Source: Arcuatula senhousia (taxonomy: Eukaryota; Mollusca; Bivalvia; Mytilida; Mytilidae). From it: DNA of 64,000 nt. Numbering within the stretch: the first letter of the stretch is position 1; each line of letters opens with the position of its first letter. Shown piece by piece: positions 1-11,900 of this stretch. Under the pieces are notes generated by a model, which was not told the DNA's origin, ran no database searches, and saw only the letters and a program-made list of their open reading frames with translations. Where the stretch lies: positions 61,602,686 through 61,666,685 of the forward strand of contig OZ020306.1 of assembly GCA_963971305.1 (NCBI GenBank). Reading direction: 5' to 3'. The position numbers and the translations under genes were made by a program.

Positions 1-1
1 T

Positions 2-2111
2 TCTAAAGCTATGAAACTTGCTCAGCAAAAGATGTAAGTACATGCAGGAAAATTCAAACTATTATCGACAGATTCGGAAAGAGAAGTGCAGCATTTTATG
101 ATATTTCATGGCTCTTCCTGACCTTAATAAAATTAACTTTAATATATTGGAAATCTTTGATACAGGCCCCTTTCTTTTCTGTACACCTAAAATCAATGGC
201 ATTGTATTTAACTTTATTTCAAATTATGGTTTGAAAATGTATATTTCCAAATCGTAAACACTTTGAAATCAATCTATACAATATGCCTCCATGCATTTGG
301 ACGGATTCAGGTTTTGATAAAGTAAAAATATTTTTTCATTCAAAATATTTGGCAATTTAGGAGCTCACTATGCATAGTGGGAACGTCGATTCGTTACGTT
401 AAATTTTCTGAATGTTTGTATCTTTATTCATTTACGATTAAGTTCCACTGTACACAATGCCAAAATATTCCTCAATATTATTGCAGGAGCGTTGATGATG
501 TTCACAATCTAATGGACCAAGTTGCAGAGCAACAAGAGACATCAGATGAAATCTCCCAGGCTATGGCTTCCTGTTTCGGACAGATTGGTCAGGAGGTAGA
601 TGAAGTAAGAAAAAACTATATACAATTGCTGGTTGAGAAAACAAGTGGTTTTATTACTCTGGTATTGGCGCAGGATTATTTTTTTTTCATTACTTGTATG
701 TCTGGGCTGCGACAGCAGATTGGCGGTTTATTAAATAGTTTTTAAGTATTTCTTTTGGAGTGGTTATTTCTACATTGATGTGATCATAGTTTGCACAAAT
801 ATGATGAATGTGTAAATCTAATAATAACAGGGCCGTAGCCAGAATTTTTCAAAAGGGGGTGCAAACTTTCCAGAGGGTTGCGTTTTGATGAAAATTGGTG
901 AAAAATAGGGTTGTAAACCTCAGTTTTGTCAATTTTCCGTAGGAAATTAAGAAAAATTCTCTCAAAAGGGGGGTGCAAACGCACCCAACGCACCCCCCCC
1001 CTGGCTACGACCTTGATAAATGTGATTATATTTTGCATCAATGTGATATCCCACATAGGGCTCCACACCTGGTAAGCTCGGCCAAGCCGGAGGAGTTCAC
1101 GACAGATGAACTAAACTTACTGCATACTTCATGTAAAATTAGTTTTGTTAAAAAGCCTAGCTTATGTTTTGTCCGGTGCATAAAACGTTTGGATATTATA
1201 ATGTTTGGAATTGGGTTTCCTATAGTTCCTGTGAATTTAATTATCTTTTTTTTGTGTAGACTAATTCTTTCTTTGTCTTTACAAACTACTTACATTCGAA
1301 GCTCTGCTTCTTCCATCTTTTAACCGTTTGACACTTTTAACAGGAGGACTTATTAGCAGAGTTAGAGGAGCTTGAACAGGAAGATTTAAACAGAGAACTG
1401 ACTAGATTGGATCCTTTCTTAGATGTTTCGCCGTGTGCTCCTTCAGAGGATGTGTCCCAGTCCAAACAGGAAACTAAAGGTTATTAGTTTATCTCTATCT
1501 TTATTTTAAGGCTTTCAAATAAACCATAAATCATTTCATTATCACGGGGGTTATCGGCAATGATGAACGCAAGGAAATGTTAACGCAGTCCAATAAGTAT
1601 ACTGCATTTATAGCTTGATGAGGGTATGGATGGGGGTGTCCTGTATTCTTTTTCCCCTTTATAGTTATATTTTATCACTTTCTTTCTTATTTTTTATACT
1701 TTAAGGATATTTATTCTCTATTCTTCATTTTAAGGGCCATTCTAGCTCTTAATCAGTTTTGGGTCATTATTCTTTATTCTTTCTTCTATTCATAATATCA
1801 GGAACGTCTCTTTATACGTTCCCGATAATATATTGTATGATTTCGTTCTGTTGTTATTTATTGAATTGTGGTTATATTTCAATGCATGTGTTAACCATTG
1901 CCAGTTACCCCGCACCCCCTGGTTATCGTTAAAAATCTTGCTATCGTGTGTGTGCGGGCAATTAATCGGAGACCTTCCAAATATCGCCAGTATAATTGTA
2001 TATAACCTTTTCTTACAGTGTTAACCTAAAATTCACATCTCATTATTGTCTGTTTATATCTTTTTCCATTTCATTGCAGATCGGAATCGAAAGGCTCAGC
2101 TTGCATTTTAA
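2..2111 (+). CDS. Snf7-family ESCRT-III protein (CHMP4/CHMP7-like), 3' end of gene
   Basis: This is the C-terminal part of a charged multivesicular body protein, a subunit of the ESCRT-III filaments that remodel and cut membranes from the cytosolic side. Four exons join in phase: 2-33, 487-604, 1344-1479 and 2080-2111 (stop TAA 2109-2111), with donors GTAAGT, GTAAGA and GGTTAT and AG acceptors. The visible residues run from KAMKLAQQKM through LMDQVAEQQETSDEISQAM to an acidic helix DLLAELEELEQEDL. That spacing of a helix, EIS, then an AELEELEQE helix matches the autoinhibitory end of CHMP4 (Snf7). The T-DE-SQ pattern also fits CHMP7. The final tail is short and basic and lacks the CHMP4 ALIX-binding end, so the paralogue is left open. 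The 5' part lies outside the window. Family assignment is firm; exact identity is not. Confidence 0.8.
34..2079 (+). other. Introns of the ESCRT-III gene
   Basis: Three introns, 34-486, 605-1343 and 1480-2079. The second holds the TIR element at 831-1012. Nothing else recognisable was seen. Confidence 0.7.
831..1012. mobile_element. Short terminal-inverted-repeat element in an ESCRT-III intron
   Basis: The ends GGCCGTAGCCAG (831-842) and CTGGCTACGACC (1001-1012) are inverted copies with one mismatch. The interior carries G-rich and C-rich tracts that can fold back. This suits a non-autonomous MITE of about 180 bp. It has no coding capacity; the ORFs across it are incidental. Confidence 0.5.
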
Positions 2112-2393
2112 ATGCATAATAAAGATGGCTTTCGGCTGATCAAATTGTTGCCAGACGGCGAACAGCATCGTGTACATGCGAACCAAAGAGAAGAGAAACT
2201 GAATTGTGCAGATTTTTTAACTTGTCGATTACTTTATTATTATCATAGTTATTTGGTCAATATTTGGTCAATATTAATCTGTTGAAAAAAAAAAGAAAGG
2301 AAATTCAACAGGCCTTATACTTTGCTCTTGTCGGTAGTTCACAGTTGATGGCTTTTACACTAAAATTCTATAGAAAGTGTGTGCTTTAAGAAG

Positions 2394-2399
2394 AATAAA
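2394..2399 (+). promoter_or_regulatory. Candidate polyadenylation signal of the ESCRT-III gene
   Basis: AATAAA lies 283 bases after the stop codon, in AT-rich sequence on the same strand. Position and hexamer suit a 3' UTR end, but such hexamers are common in AT-rich DNA. Confidence 0.35.
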
Positions 2400-3178
2400 A
2401 ATTTCCAGCCTATTGTTGTATGCTTAGTTTTTTCTTTTTGGTATAAAATTTCCAACAGATGTCAAAAGAAAATTTTTATGGACGAAACTGATCTATATAT
2501 AGTTGGAATACATTAGTATTTTTCTTTAATGAAAATAAAGATTAGGTACAATGTGTCGATGAAAGTCTTGGTTGACAGACCTCACTCCTAGGAACACGCA
2601 AATCGATCCAGGTCTCCGCAAAAGATTTCTCTTATAATCAACTGCATTAACTTTATACTTATCGAAGCAAATCGAATGAAATAACTTTTCTTCAAAATCA
2701 TTAATTGAGGCTGCGCTTGTTCGAAATATAATTTGTACGTTCGTCAAATTATTGAATTGTCGAACTCATGGAACTTAAACATTTCCCCATTGACACCAAT
2801 TGTAAATAAATTGTTAATGCGGAGATCCACTACGGCTTTCCATACGACATTAGATTAGGGTTATGAAAAATCCTTAACATGTTAGTAAAAATCTTTAGAC
2901 TCTATTCGCCTATATAAAGGGTTAATAAAAATTACCTGGCTCGATTCGCGTGTTCCTTGGATTGGACCTGCATATCATGTATTATTAACAGGTTATATAT
3001 ACAGGTCTATGTTTAAAATTCGAACACATGCGGGAATCCAGGGAAAGACATATCATGCGTACGCCTTCTAAAATTAATTACACTAGCACTGTTAAAAATA
3101 CAATTCTGTAAGTTGAAAAATCACTATAAGCATAGACCTGTAATATAAATACAAGTCTATGCTATAAGACAATATCCC

Positions 3179-3197
3179 GGGGGGGGGGGGGGGGGGG
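3179..3197 (+). repeat. Poly-G tract of 19 bases
   Basis: An uninterrupted run of G follows CCC and sits just before the (CTAA)n tail of the truncated LINE. Such tracts vary in length and are often misassembled, so the exact count is uncertain. Confidence 0.9.
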
Positions 3198-3206
3198 TCA
3201 CTCGCT

Positions 3207-3826
3207 ATAACTAACTAACTAACTAACTAAATTCTTTATTTAACGAAGGTAACTCATTTAACAATACAATATGTTAATCTCACTAGAGGCCTTCACATAA
3301 AACAATATAATGTTACAATCAAATTACAAATACAATAAACAATACAAAAAAAAAAAGAAGCAATAATATATAAACATGTTTTGTAACGGCAAGAATGTTT
3401 ACAGGAAAGATTGTGTTCCATTATTTTGAAGCTTAATAAGATATTCTGATATTTTTACTTTAAAAGTTTCCAAATTTTTAGTTCCCCTTATTTCCATTGG
3501 TAATATATTCCAAACAATGATACCAGAGTATTCAAACGTTCTTTTGAAATATTCAGAATTAGGTTGTGGTATATGAAGTAGTCCAGATGTTGCTGATCTG
3601 AGAGAATATTTATGTAGATCACTACATGTAGTAAATTTATCAGCAATATAATTTGGAGATAATCCATTCATACATTTAAACATTAAAAGAGATTGAAAAT
3701 ATTTAATTCTAGTAAATATAGTCATCCAATTGAGTTCTTGAAACATCATTATTGATGGATAATCAAAAGATTTATTTAATATTAGTCTTGCTGCACGCTT
3801 TTGTAACTTATAAATACGCTCAAGCT
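3207..3826 (-). mobile_element. 5'-truncated non-LTR retrotransposon (CR1/L2-type), 3' end only
   Basis: On the minus strand this reads the C-terminal end of a LINE reverse-transcriptase ORF: KLQKRAARLIL, then a stretch like ELNWMTIFTRIKYFQSL and WNILPMEIRG near the end. The same region in the long LINE of this window (46000-46358) has LQKRVLRLIL, ELGWMTIDSRIKYHTY and WNQLPSNLR. An AATAAA signal and a (TTAG)n tail (reading CTAACTAA on the plus strand) mark its 3' end. The 5' end stops abruptly near 3826, as expected for incomplete reverse transcription. It belongs to a related but different family from the intronic LINE, since its tail unit differs. Confidence 0.8.
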
Positions 3827-4390
3827 AGATGATATTTTGGGTGGTGGGGAGGTTCTGACAAACGGGGGTATTTTTTGCGCATATTTGTCTACAATGGGGT
3901 TTGCATTTTTTACTGTGTTTCTGAAGGGGTGTGTACAATTTAATGGGATTACAATATAAAGCAAACATCATTTTACCACAGGAATGACAGGGTTATGATT
4001 GAATCTTAATCACATCAGGTCTGCGTCTTTATTGGATTAAAACATTTACCTGTCATTTTAGAGCTTATCTAATACTAGTACATGTAATACTTATTAATTA
4101 TATAAATTACATCCAGGTCTTATCATAATCTCTAAGTATTGCACAGCAGGAAATAACATCTGGAACACACAATGATTAAGGGATGTATACTTTTGTATGT
4201 TTGGACTTAAATGGGGTTATTTAAATGCATGAAGTTTACAAAGGGGTCCGGGTTCAAGACATCCATCTGAACCTCCCCACCAAAAATTTGTTTATTAAAG
4301 TACCCCTCCCCCCGGACAATATTGGTCAATATTTTTTTAAGTTTTAAGGAACTAACGTATGCATGCATGGGGCTGCAAAGAAGAGCCATA

Positions 4391-4416
4391 TGGAAGTATT
4401 AAATTTAATACTTCCA
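4391..4416. repeat. Perfect 26-bp palindrome
   Basis: TGGAAGTATTAAA is followed at once by its exact reverse complement, with no loop. It would form a cruciform or hairpin. No gene or element boundary was seen beside it. Confidence 0.85.
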
Positions 4417-5160
4417 TGGTAGAGCCGACATGACACGATGACAGATTTGAGATGATGGAATTTCGCCTAATTGATACAAAAAATATCAAGCATTACTAAT
4501 AAATTAATTTATTACGCGTCATTGCTATCTGAAGAGATCTTGATTGATACAAACATAAGGTCCAATTCACAGCTGCACGTCAATTAGTAAGGAATTTCTT
4601 TAAATGAGACTACGTAAAATATGCATGGTCTTTGAAGTAAAACAGAAGTTGATTAATTAAATGAAAGTATGGCATGGGCAAAGAATCTGCGGATCGAATG
4701 CAAGTTATGTATTACATAATAATGCTCAGGGATGTCTATCAGTTTTATATAATCCCTGATACAGTTCCCTGAGAGTGCTTCTAATATGTTTGTTACAAAT
4801 AGGGTCTTTTTTAAAGAATGTATAAGGAAATATTTATTTATAATTATTTATATATCATATCTCAGCGTGGTAACAGTTGAAGGTGCTCCCAAAATGGTGT
4901 AATCATATATATATCTTATATTCACATGTGCACGCATGCGTAACGTTTCCTGAAACTAATCGCCTTTGGCGCGGATTTCTACTTTCATTTTCAAGCTGAA
5001 AAAAATTGATGATACTTATGACTAAAACAGCTGACCACACCAAAAGAATTTAGTAAGTATGTAAATGCAATGCATGAAATATATAGTTATGATAATTGAA
5101 TGTTTTCACGTATCTTTAAGGGCTATATCTGTTATCAACCTGCAAAACATAATGAATGAT

Positions 5161-5518
5161 GACGGATGACCTGGTTGTCTCAAATGGACTATTTTTTTTC
5201 ATGAAGTACAAAAAAATAATTTTAGATTTTCAATTTCTTGTTTGATTGTCGCCTAAATGTATATATCGCTGATCATTTTTTGTAAAAAACATGGTAGTTA
5301 CTTCTCAAACATAGTCATGGAAATTTGCAAATTTTCGTACATTGTAGTATCAATCAGGAAAACCATAAATATTTCATACCATCTTCTTTTACGAAAAATG
5401 TTGCTCATAACATGGACATATGCGACAATGCAGCAAAAAATTCAAATCTAAATTTTATTTGTTTTACTTCATGGAAATAATAGTTCATTTGATACTAAAC
5501 ACCCAACCTGATGACGGA
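5161..5518. mobile_element. Foldback (long inverted repeat) element
   Basis: The left arm (about 5161-5240) and right arm (about 5440-5518) are imperfect reverse complements over more than 50 bases, including CATGAAGTA on the left and TACTTCATGG on the right. The centre is AT-rich and non-coding. This fits a foldback MITE; no target duplication was identified. Confidence 0.55.
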
Positions 5519-6488
5519 TTCATGAAAATTATTGAATAAAAATGTTTGCTGGACTGAATAATCAGATAATTGGACTTTTCAAAGTTGAATATTAACATAA
5601 TGATAAAAGTCCAAGAGATTAAATTGAGTCTGTAATTGATAGCTTGATGTTGTCTATAGGAATAACTAAAATCTAAAAACATTTGTCTAGTGCCAGTGGG
5701 TCTTAAAGTTGTCCTACTATCATGACTATCATAAATGTAGACCTGTATATAATTAATATGAGACAGGTTTAACCTGTGACGCTCCCAAAGTTAAAACGTA
5801 TCTTTTAACAAATATTTTTCAAGCTATATAAATTTTAAAATGTTTATTATCATGATTATAATGCGATGAATTGAAACAATTAGTATTCGATTTCAAAAAT
5901 AAGAAATAACTAGCTTTTCTTGTGGCTCATCTGTGCGCTTAATGACGTATGAAAATTTCCCAAAAAGTGTTAAAAAGATGATGAAAGTTTGGGAAACAAG
6001 CGTGCAAAACTAGATATTGAAAGAAAATTTAGCTCATGCAATCATTTGACCATGTAAAAGGTGTTCAACAAGAACATATAATCTAAAGGGAAATGTCACG
6101 ATTTTTTCACATTCATAACTGTGTAGTTTAGTGGCAATCATACTTTCTGACTGCTTTTTGTCTCGCCTGGGAAGCAGAGCGGGACATATGTGTTACTCTA
6201 GTGGCGGCAACGGAAAAGTTTTATGAGCACCTTCATATCTCAACAACTATAAGTCCTTAGCTGATGAAACTTGGTATACATATGCCCCAGTAGAAGCTTC
6301 CCATCTTTTGACCTTGACCTTGATTTTCCGGTTGAATGACTTTGACAATTTTCAATACATATAATAGCATGAATGGTGAAGTTTTGCGAGCACCTCCAGA
6401 TCTCAAGAACTATAGGTCCTAGGTTGATGAAACTTGGTATGCATAGGCCCGAGTAGTAGCTTATCACAGTCGCATCCCCAACTTTTGA

Positions 6489-6645
6489 TAAAACCTGGTT
6501 TAACCCACCATTTCGTCTGAAATGCCTTTCCCAAGTCAGGACCATTGTGATCCACCAATTCTCCGGTATGACTGATTCGTTTTTGTCATTTTCTCTGGAC
6601 TATGAGATTGATCATTCAAGTTCGGTAGTTTTGTTATTACCTTTA
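6489..6645 (-). mobile_element. Family S short repeat inserted in family A copy 1
   Basis: Read on the minus strand, this 157-bp block matches sequence at 34418-34580 and, less well, at 47620-47780, including GGTCCTGACTTGG and AAATGGTGGGTTAAACCAGG. Family A copy 2 reads straight through the site, and here TTGA is repeated on both sides (6485-6488 and 6646-6649), which looks like a target-site duplication. It is probably a SINE-like or otherwise non-autonomous unit. Confidence 0.6.
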
Positions 6646-6908
6646 TTGACCTTGACCTTGGCTTGCTTTTACGGTTGAGTGACTTTGACAATTTTCAATC
6701 CATATACATGTAATAGCAATGGAAAAGTTTTGCGAGCATCCGAGCTCCATATCTCAAGAACTATGGGTCCTGGGTTGATGAAACTTGGTATGCATATGTC
6801 TTAGTAGTAGCTTAGCACAGTTGCATCCCCATCTTTTGACCTTGACCTTGATTTTCCGGTTGAGTGACTTTGACAATTTCACATTGTAGATCACATGGTG
6901 TAGGTTTA

Positions 6909-7493
6909 AAGGACGAGGTACAGTAAGGGCCATATTTGGCCCCCCTATTTAAAGAAAATCAAATTCAAAGTAAATGATTTAGATATCATTAAGGTTTCAA
7001 GTAAGATGATTAAACTTTTTGACAATGGTAAACATTTTCCATCATCTACTCTAATTTCAATTTTATAGAGGCTTAAAGTAGTCCAAAAGAATCAAAATCG
7101 TGGAAATATGTCACTTTTCATTCTTATTTTGTTATTTTTAATGACCAGCGACAATGTAGACCATGGATTTCTCAACTGATTTATAACCATTTTATAGTGC
7201 ATATTAAAGTTCATAAACAATAACTGTGGTCTAAGTAGTCGCTGGCATCTAAAAATTGAAAATATTACCCAAATATTGTCCATTTTCCGCGAATTTGAAA
7301 GAAATCATACATGTTCACCATGTTTTGACAAGCAATTTCAAATAATAAACATGAAAAATTCTGATAGATTTAGTTGTTTTATCTTCTTCATTCAATTGAC
7401 TGAATAAATAACAAAAGGACTTTTCTCTAGATCAGTTTTCTATTTTTCAGTTTTAGAGGGGGCCAAATACGGGCCTTACCGTACCTTGTCCTT
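6909..7493. mobile_element. TA-flanked element with long terminal inverted repeats
   Basis: Both ends carry about 37-bp inverted repeats with a few mismatches: AAGGACGAGGTACAGTAAGG on the left and the complement ending CCGTACCTTGTCCTT on the right. TA precedes (6907-6908) and follows (7494-7495). This suits a Tc1/mariner-type MITE inserted into family A copy 1. The interior is AT-rich with no transposase ORF. Confidence 0.65.
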
Positions 7494-8048
7494 TATCAGT
7501 GTGGGTAACTTGCAATGTTTAAGTTCTATAAACATCTTTTGATCTCAGAAACTGAAAATCCATGTAATTTCAAAATATAGCGGAAGTAAGAAAGAATAAT
7601 TGTTTCTGATGGTGCCGGCAGGCGAGACATGCTTTAGTGTTAACTCTTGTTTGTCATTAGTTAAATGATATGAAAGCAGATAAAATGATTTTTTGAATTT
7701 TTAATAACAAAAAATAATTGAGAAATAATGTCAATGTAGTAAAAATTTTGAAGAAATTTGACCAATAAAATGTTGATTTTTTTTATTTCTTGATTTTATT
7801 CACAAACCAGCAGTAGGTTTGGAAATTTTAACCTATTTGGATGTTCAAAAACCTTAAATCACTTGCTGAACTGTTGATTAGATTTTGACTACCAATGTCA
7901 CACTTTTGCGTCATTTTTTCTGAAACAGCCCATATCTAATATTTGAAAATACAAGTTTGACTAGTCCAAAACTAGTGGCGCACTGTGTAGTATTTTCTAT
8001 CATTATTCCTTTTTAAAAGCTATGACTAGAACCATACTTTTTATAGAG

Positions 8049-8357
8049 GATAATGAGATGTGGAATAAGTGAACAAGACACAACCAACATGAGAAATGGC
8101 AATTTAAAAAATCACAATGGAAAACAGCTAGCAGTCTTCAAACTGACCAGAGGTTGCTGCTCACCGTCTTGCGTTGATAATATAGGGATTTGTTTTTATC
8201 TTATGTATTGTAATTTTAGTCTTGGGCAAATATAGGACAGCGAGCAGTTACTTCTGGTCATGTTGAAGACTGCTGGCTGTTTTCCATTGTGATTTTTTAA
8301 ATTGCTGTTTCTTTAATGTTGGTTGTGTCACGTACACTTATTCCACATCACTTTATC
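8049..8357. mobile_element. Foldback element with about 120-bp arms
   Basis: The left arm contains GATGTGGAATAAGTG and CACAATGGAAAACAGC. The right arm holds their reverse complements in mirrored order, ending CACTTATTCCACATCACTTT. The whole unit folds into one long hairpin. Partial relatives occur at 14775-14850 and 48545-48660. It is non-coding. Confidence 0.7.
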
Positions 8358-8483
8358 GTTTATCCATACTGGATCATATTGGTACCTTATCACACATGGT
8401 TTAACATGTCACATTCTTTCATGCTGCCTTTGAGATAACCTCATTTTCCTTGTCCTCTCTTGAACTGTTCAGTTTGTGCAGAC

Positions 8484-8690
8484 CAGGGGTTCAAATTAGG
8501 ACTGGTCCGAGGTGTGGGACCCTCAATATTTGATGCAGGACCTTCAAAATTTCAGAGACAAAGGTCCTGGACCTGTCAGTGTTAACAATAACTCTTATTG
8601 GGGACTTTCCAATTTCTTCAAGAGGACTTTCCATCCTGGGCTTCCAAAAGTCCCAGACCTTTTGCCTTCAATGTTTAATTTGAACCCCTG
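8484..8690. mobile_element. Small TIR element with 15-bp perfect ends
   Basis: CAGGGGTTCAAATTA (8484-8498) and its exact reverse complement (8676-8690) bound a 207-bp unit with further internal inverted pairs around GGTCC/GGACC and AAAAGTCC. It is likely a non-autonomous DNA element. Confidence 0.6.
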
Positions 8691-8860
8691 CTGATACTGG
8701 TCAGCAAAAGGTGAGCAAAAAGGCTAAAGGACCTTAAGGAAACACCTATAGCAACTGCATTTATTTACATGTTTCTGTTTGTACATGTATGTTTTTATTT
8801 TACAGTTTAATATGACTGCAGTGAGAATGTCTACTACCTAACAATATACCTGGCAGGAAG

Positions 8861-8925
8861 ATGTTTTACCACCTGAGAAGAATAGGGCCAGCAGCATCAC
8901 TGCCAATAGCTGTAGATCACATGGT
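8861..8925 (+). CDS. Giant gene coding exon 1: start and first FHA strand
   Basis: ATG 8861 opens MFYHLRRIGPAASLPIAVDH, which has the spacing of the strand and turn before the GR motif of an FHA domain. The exon ends in phase 2 before GTAGGT and joins exon 2 to give HMVFWRPVSIIGRS. An acceptor AG at 8805-8806 suggests an upstream non-coding exon. A ten-codon in-frame upstream ORF (8813-8842) ends just before the start. The last bases match an interior segment of family A copy 1, so the exact donor is less certain than the later ones. Confidence 0.55.
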
Positions 8926-11900
8926 GTAGGTATAGATTTATCGGTGTGGGAAACGGCCACTAGCCAACTCGCTGAAATCGAGTCGAGAAGTTTTTTGGAC
9001 AGTTCAGTTCATTTGCAGCTTTCCTGCTTGGCGAACTGAAACATTAAGTCTACTTTTAGAAAAAAAAAAAATATGAGGTCATGCTTTCTGAAAGATAGAT
9101 ATACTTGAAAGAGTGTGTTATACATGTAGTAAAAGATTCCCAAAAAGGGCATGAATCATGTCTTTAAGGCATGTTCTTGTATGTAAATATTATAAACTTG
9201 AAATAAGATCAAGGAATAAAATAAAGGTTGACAGATTACAATTGCAGGCAAAATAGTTTTTTCTGCATTTTATGTAGCCTAATAAGCAGAGTTAAAGAGA
9301 CTTGCCATAGATGTTCTAGCCAAAAGGTGAACCTCTTGAAAGGCTAATGCAATACTTATTACTATTGATTATACATGTTACATGTACCTTTAGAACTTTA
9401 TAAAGTTATCAAGCAGAATGACAAATTTTAGTTTAAACTCAAGCTTGGTATATCAAAACTGAATAACATATATATATGAAACAATAATATAGTGCTAGTC
9501 AATAGATGAAATTTGAATTCAGCTGAAATAAGAGTCTCTTGAATTCAAGTGTAACCCATTTGACAAATTTTAAATTCAACAAATCAACCACCTGTACTGT
9601 GTTAAATAATCAAAATATATACTGGGTTTTTTTTCAGCTTCTGGCGGCCTGTAAGCATTATTGGTAGAAGCAAGGTTGACGCTCATTTCATCATTGATTC
9701 ATCCAACCCAAAGAAAAGCTTGTACATTTCTCGTCTTCATGCCAGAGTTGTGCGACACGAGAATGAGGAACACAAGATTTATGACGACAGTAGAAACGGT
9801 ATCTTTATCAACAATATAAAAATTGATGGTAAGAAATAAGTGTGAATAACATCAATGAAGATAGGCTTGGTGTCTTAAAATTTCTAATAGCACTAGTAAG
9901 ATGGCTGTTGATGACAAATGAAAGGTGGAATACATGTAGATGTTCATAAATAAACATTCATACAAACTGTCATTCTTAAAATATGCAATGAGAATAGAGG
10001 CAACTACGCTACCATCCATGGTGGGCAAGAGGAGACACTGTCCATCCAGCTTTTACAAATCTTAATTTTCAAAATTCAAATTATGGAAAACTGAATGAAG
10101 TGATCCACTTAATTTTTATGCCCCCGCGACGACATGTCAGGGGGCATTAAGTTTTACTCATGTCCGTCCGTACAAATTTCCGTCAAGCTTTTCTCAGGAA
10201 CCATACATGAGAATGATTTGAAACTTGGTAGGATGGTTGAGTATGACAAACTTTACGTCCTAAGCGATTTTGAGACCTGTCGGACATCTACTTCTTGTTT
10301 GGGACTTAGGCCAATTTTAAAATTTGTGAACATGACTATGAAAATTTCCTTCAAGCTTTTCTCAGGAACTGTACATGAGAATGATTTGAAACTTGGTAGG
10401 ATGGTTGAGTATGACAAACTTTACGTCCTAACTGATTTTGCGACCTGTCGGACATCAACTTCCTGTTTGGGGCCAGCGGGGGCATCCGTGTCCCATGGAC
10501 ACATTTTTTCTTTATTAGTTGTAGATAATTCTATAAAAATGTTAAGAACAATGGCTTAGTCTTTCTGGTTAATTGTATGCGTATGTATTAATTTCATGTT
10601 TTCCACTGTCCACTCAATGCCCATGTCAACGGTGGGCAAGTGGACATGTAAAAAAAAGTCACCGACTGTTGTGTAGTACATGTATTTATGAAACTTACAT
10701 GTACTTAAAACTGCAGACATATTTTTTCTTTCAATTCAGGCATCAGTTGAAATTATAAACAACAAGTTACATGTACATACCAATGCATACAATTACAACT
10801 AGTTAAAAATTAATGTAGCATGATATGGAAATAGTAAATGTTTTGGGTAAAAAAATGTACCAGATTATTTTAACTAAAATTTTGATTTAAATTACCGTAT
10901 AGCGGTTTATTTTTGCGAGGGAAAATATTTGGCTGGATTTCACAAGAGTGAAAAATCCGGGTTATAAAATGGTGAATGTTGGGTGGGCGGGGAAGAAGAA
11001 ATTTTTTCATAACAGTTTTCTCAGCAACTTCTTATCACAGCCACTTGATATTTTGTATACAGCATCTGGGTTGGGTCAATTAATGTGTACGTGTCTAGTC
11101 TAGTTTATTGTTTAATGTCCGTTAACCAACCATCCTGAAAGTATTTATGTTTGGCAAGATTTGATTTCGAGCTTGATGTATTGTCGATTATACAGTTTCA
11201 ATAATTTCTTTGTCAGCTTCCTCTCAGGCGCGGCACCTGCGTTATTATGATTACCACGGTTTTAGCTTGTTTCACTCCTAGGAGAGTTAATTACACATGA
11301 GAAAATATGCTTCATAAATGATGAAGCATGAGCAACACGTCCGACAAAATCAATAATATTGACTACGTGATATACACGCTTGAATTATTATTATATTGTA
11401 CCTGATAAAAAGCGTACTAAGGATCAAGCATTTATTCTGTACATTTCTGGTAAATTTCAAAGGGACTTTCTCAAGCAGTTGAATTTCCGGTAAAATTGAA
11501 GGGACTTTCTCAAAACAATGAAAATTACGTTGCGCCAGTAATGACCCAGGAGATTCTTTCAAGTGCGTCAATTCAACAAAAAATACGGGAATGGCGCAAT
11601 GGCGCGCTCTAGATTGAACACTGGGTCTGTTGCTCATCTAGTTCCTGTTTAATGAAATCCAGCCATTTCTGTCTTTGACCCAGTTTTGGCTGGATTTCAC
11701 AAGAGTGAAAAATCCGAGTTATAAAATGACAGGCAGTGGGCGGGGAAGAAATTTACGTTACAGTTTTTTCAGCAACTATTTATTACAGTCACTTGATATT
11801 TTGTATACAGCATCAGGTTAGGGTACCATAACGTGGGATTGGATGTCAGGTCTGTCTCTCATCTACTTCCTGTTTACCAACTTCCTTAGTTTTTGACATT

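Larger units (their letters stand above)
6159..7652 (+). mobile_element. Family A hairpin element, copy 1, with two nested insertions
   Basis: It starts with TGTCTCGCCTG and a near-inverse copy ending GCGGGACA, so the 5' end folds into a hairpin. It ends with GCAGGCGAGACA (7618-7629), the inverse of the 5' arm, then TTTAGTGTTAACTCTTGTTT. The body has repeated units containing GATGAAACTTGGTATGCAT and many GACCTTGACC runs. Compared with copies 2 and 3 (557 and 573 bp) it carries two extra blocks, at 6489-6645 and 6909-7493. It has no coding capacity. Confidence 0.7.
2112..8806. other. Intergenic spacer between the ESCRT-III gene and the giant GTPase gene
   Basis: No convincing host exon was found here on either strand. 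It contains the 3' UTR of the left gene, a poly-G tract (3179-3197), a truncated LINE (3207-3826), a perfect palindrome (4391-4416), a foldback element (5161-5518), a composite hairpin-type element with two nested insertions (6159-7652), another foldback (8049-8357) and a short TIR element (8484-8690). The promoter and any 5' untranslated exons of the giant gene probably lie here, but none could be located. Confidence 0.6.

Noticed and set aside
3782..4389. Two short minus-strand ORFs in G/C-rich patches
   Set aside because: No family resemblance and no splice or start support.
10134..10559. 141-codon ORF with a duplicated LKLGRMVEYDKLYVL
   Set aside because: It lies wholly within a family D hairpin element and reflects its two tandem units; no start context or conserved domain.
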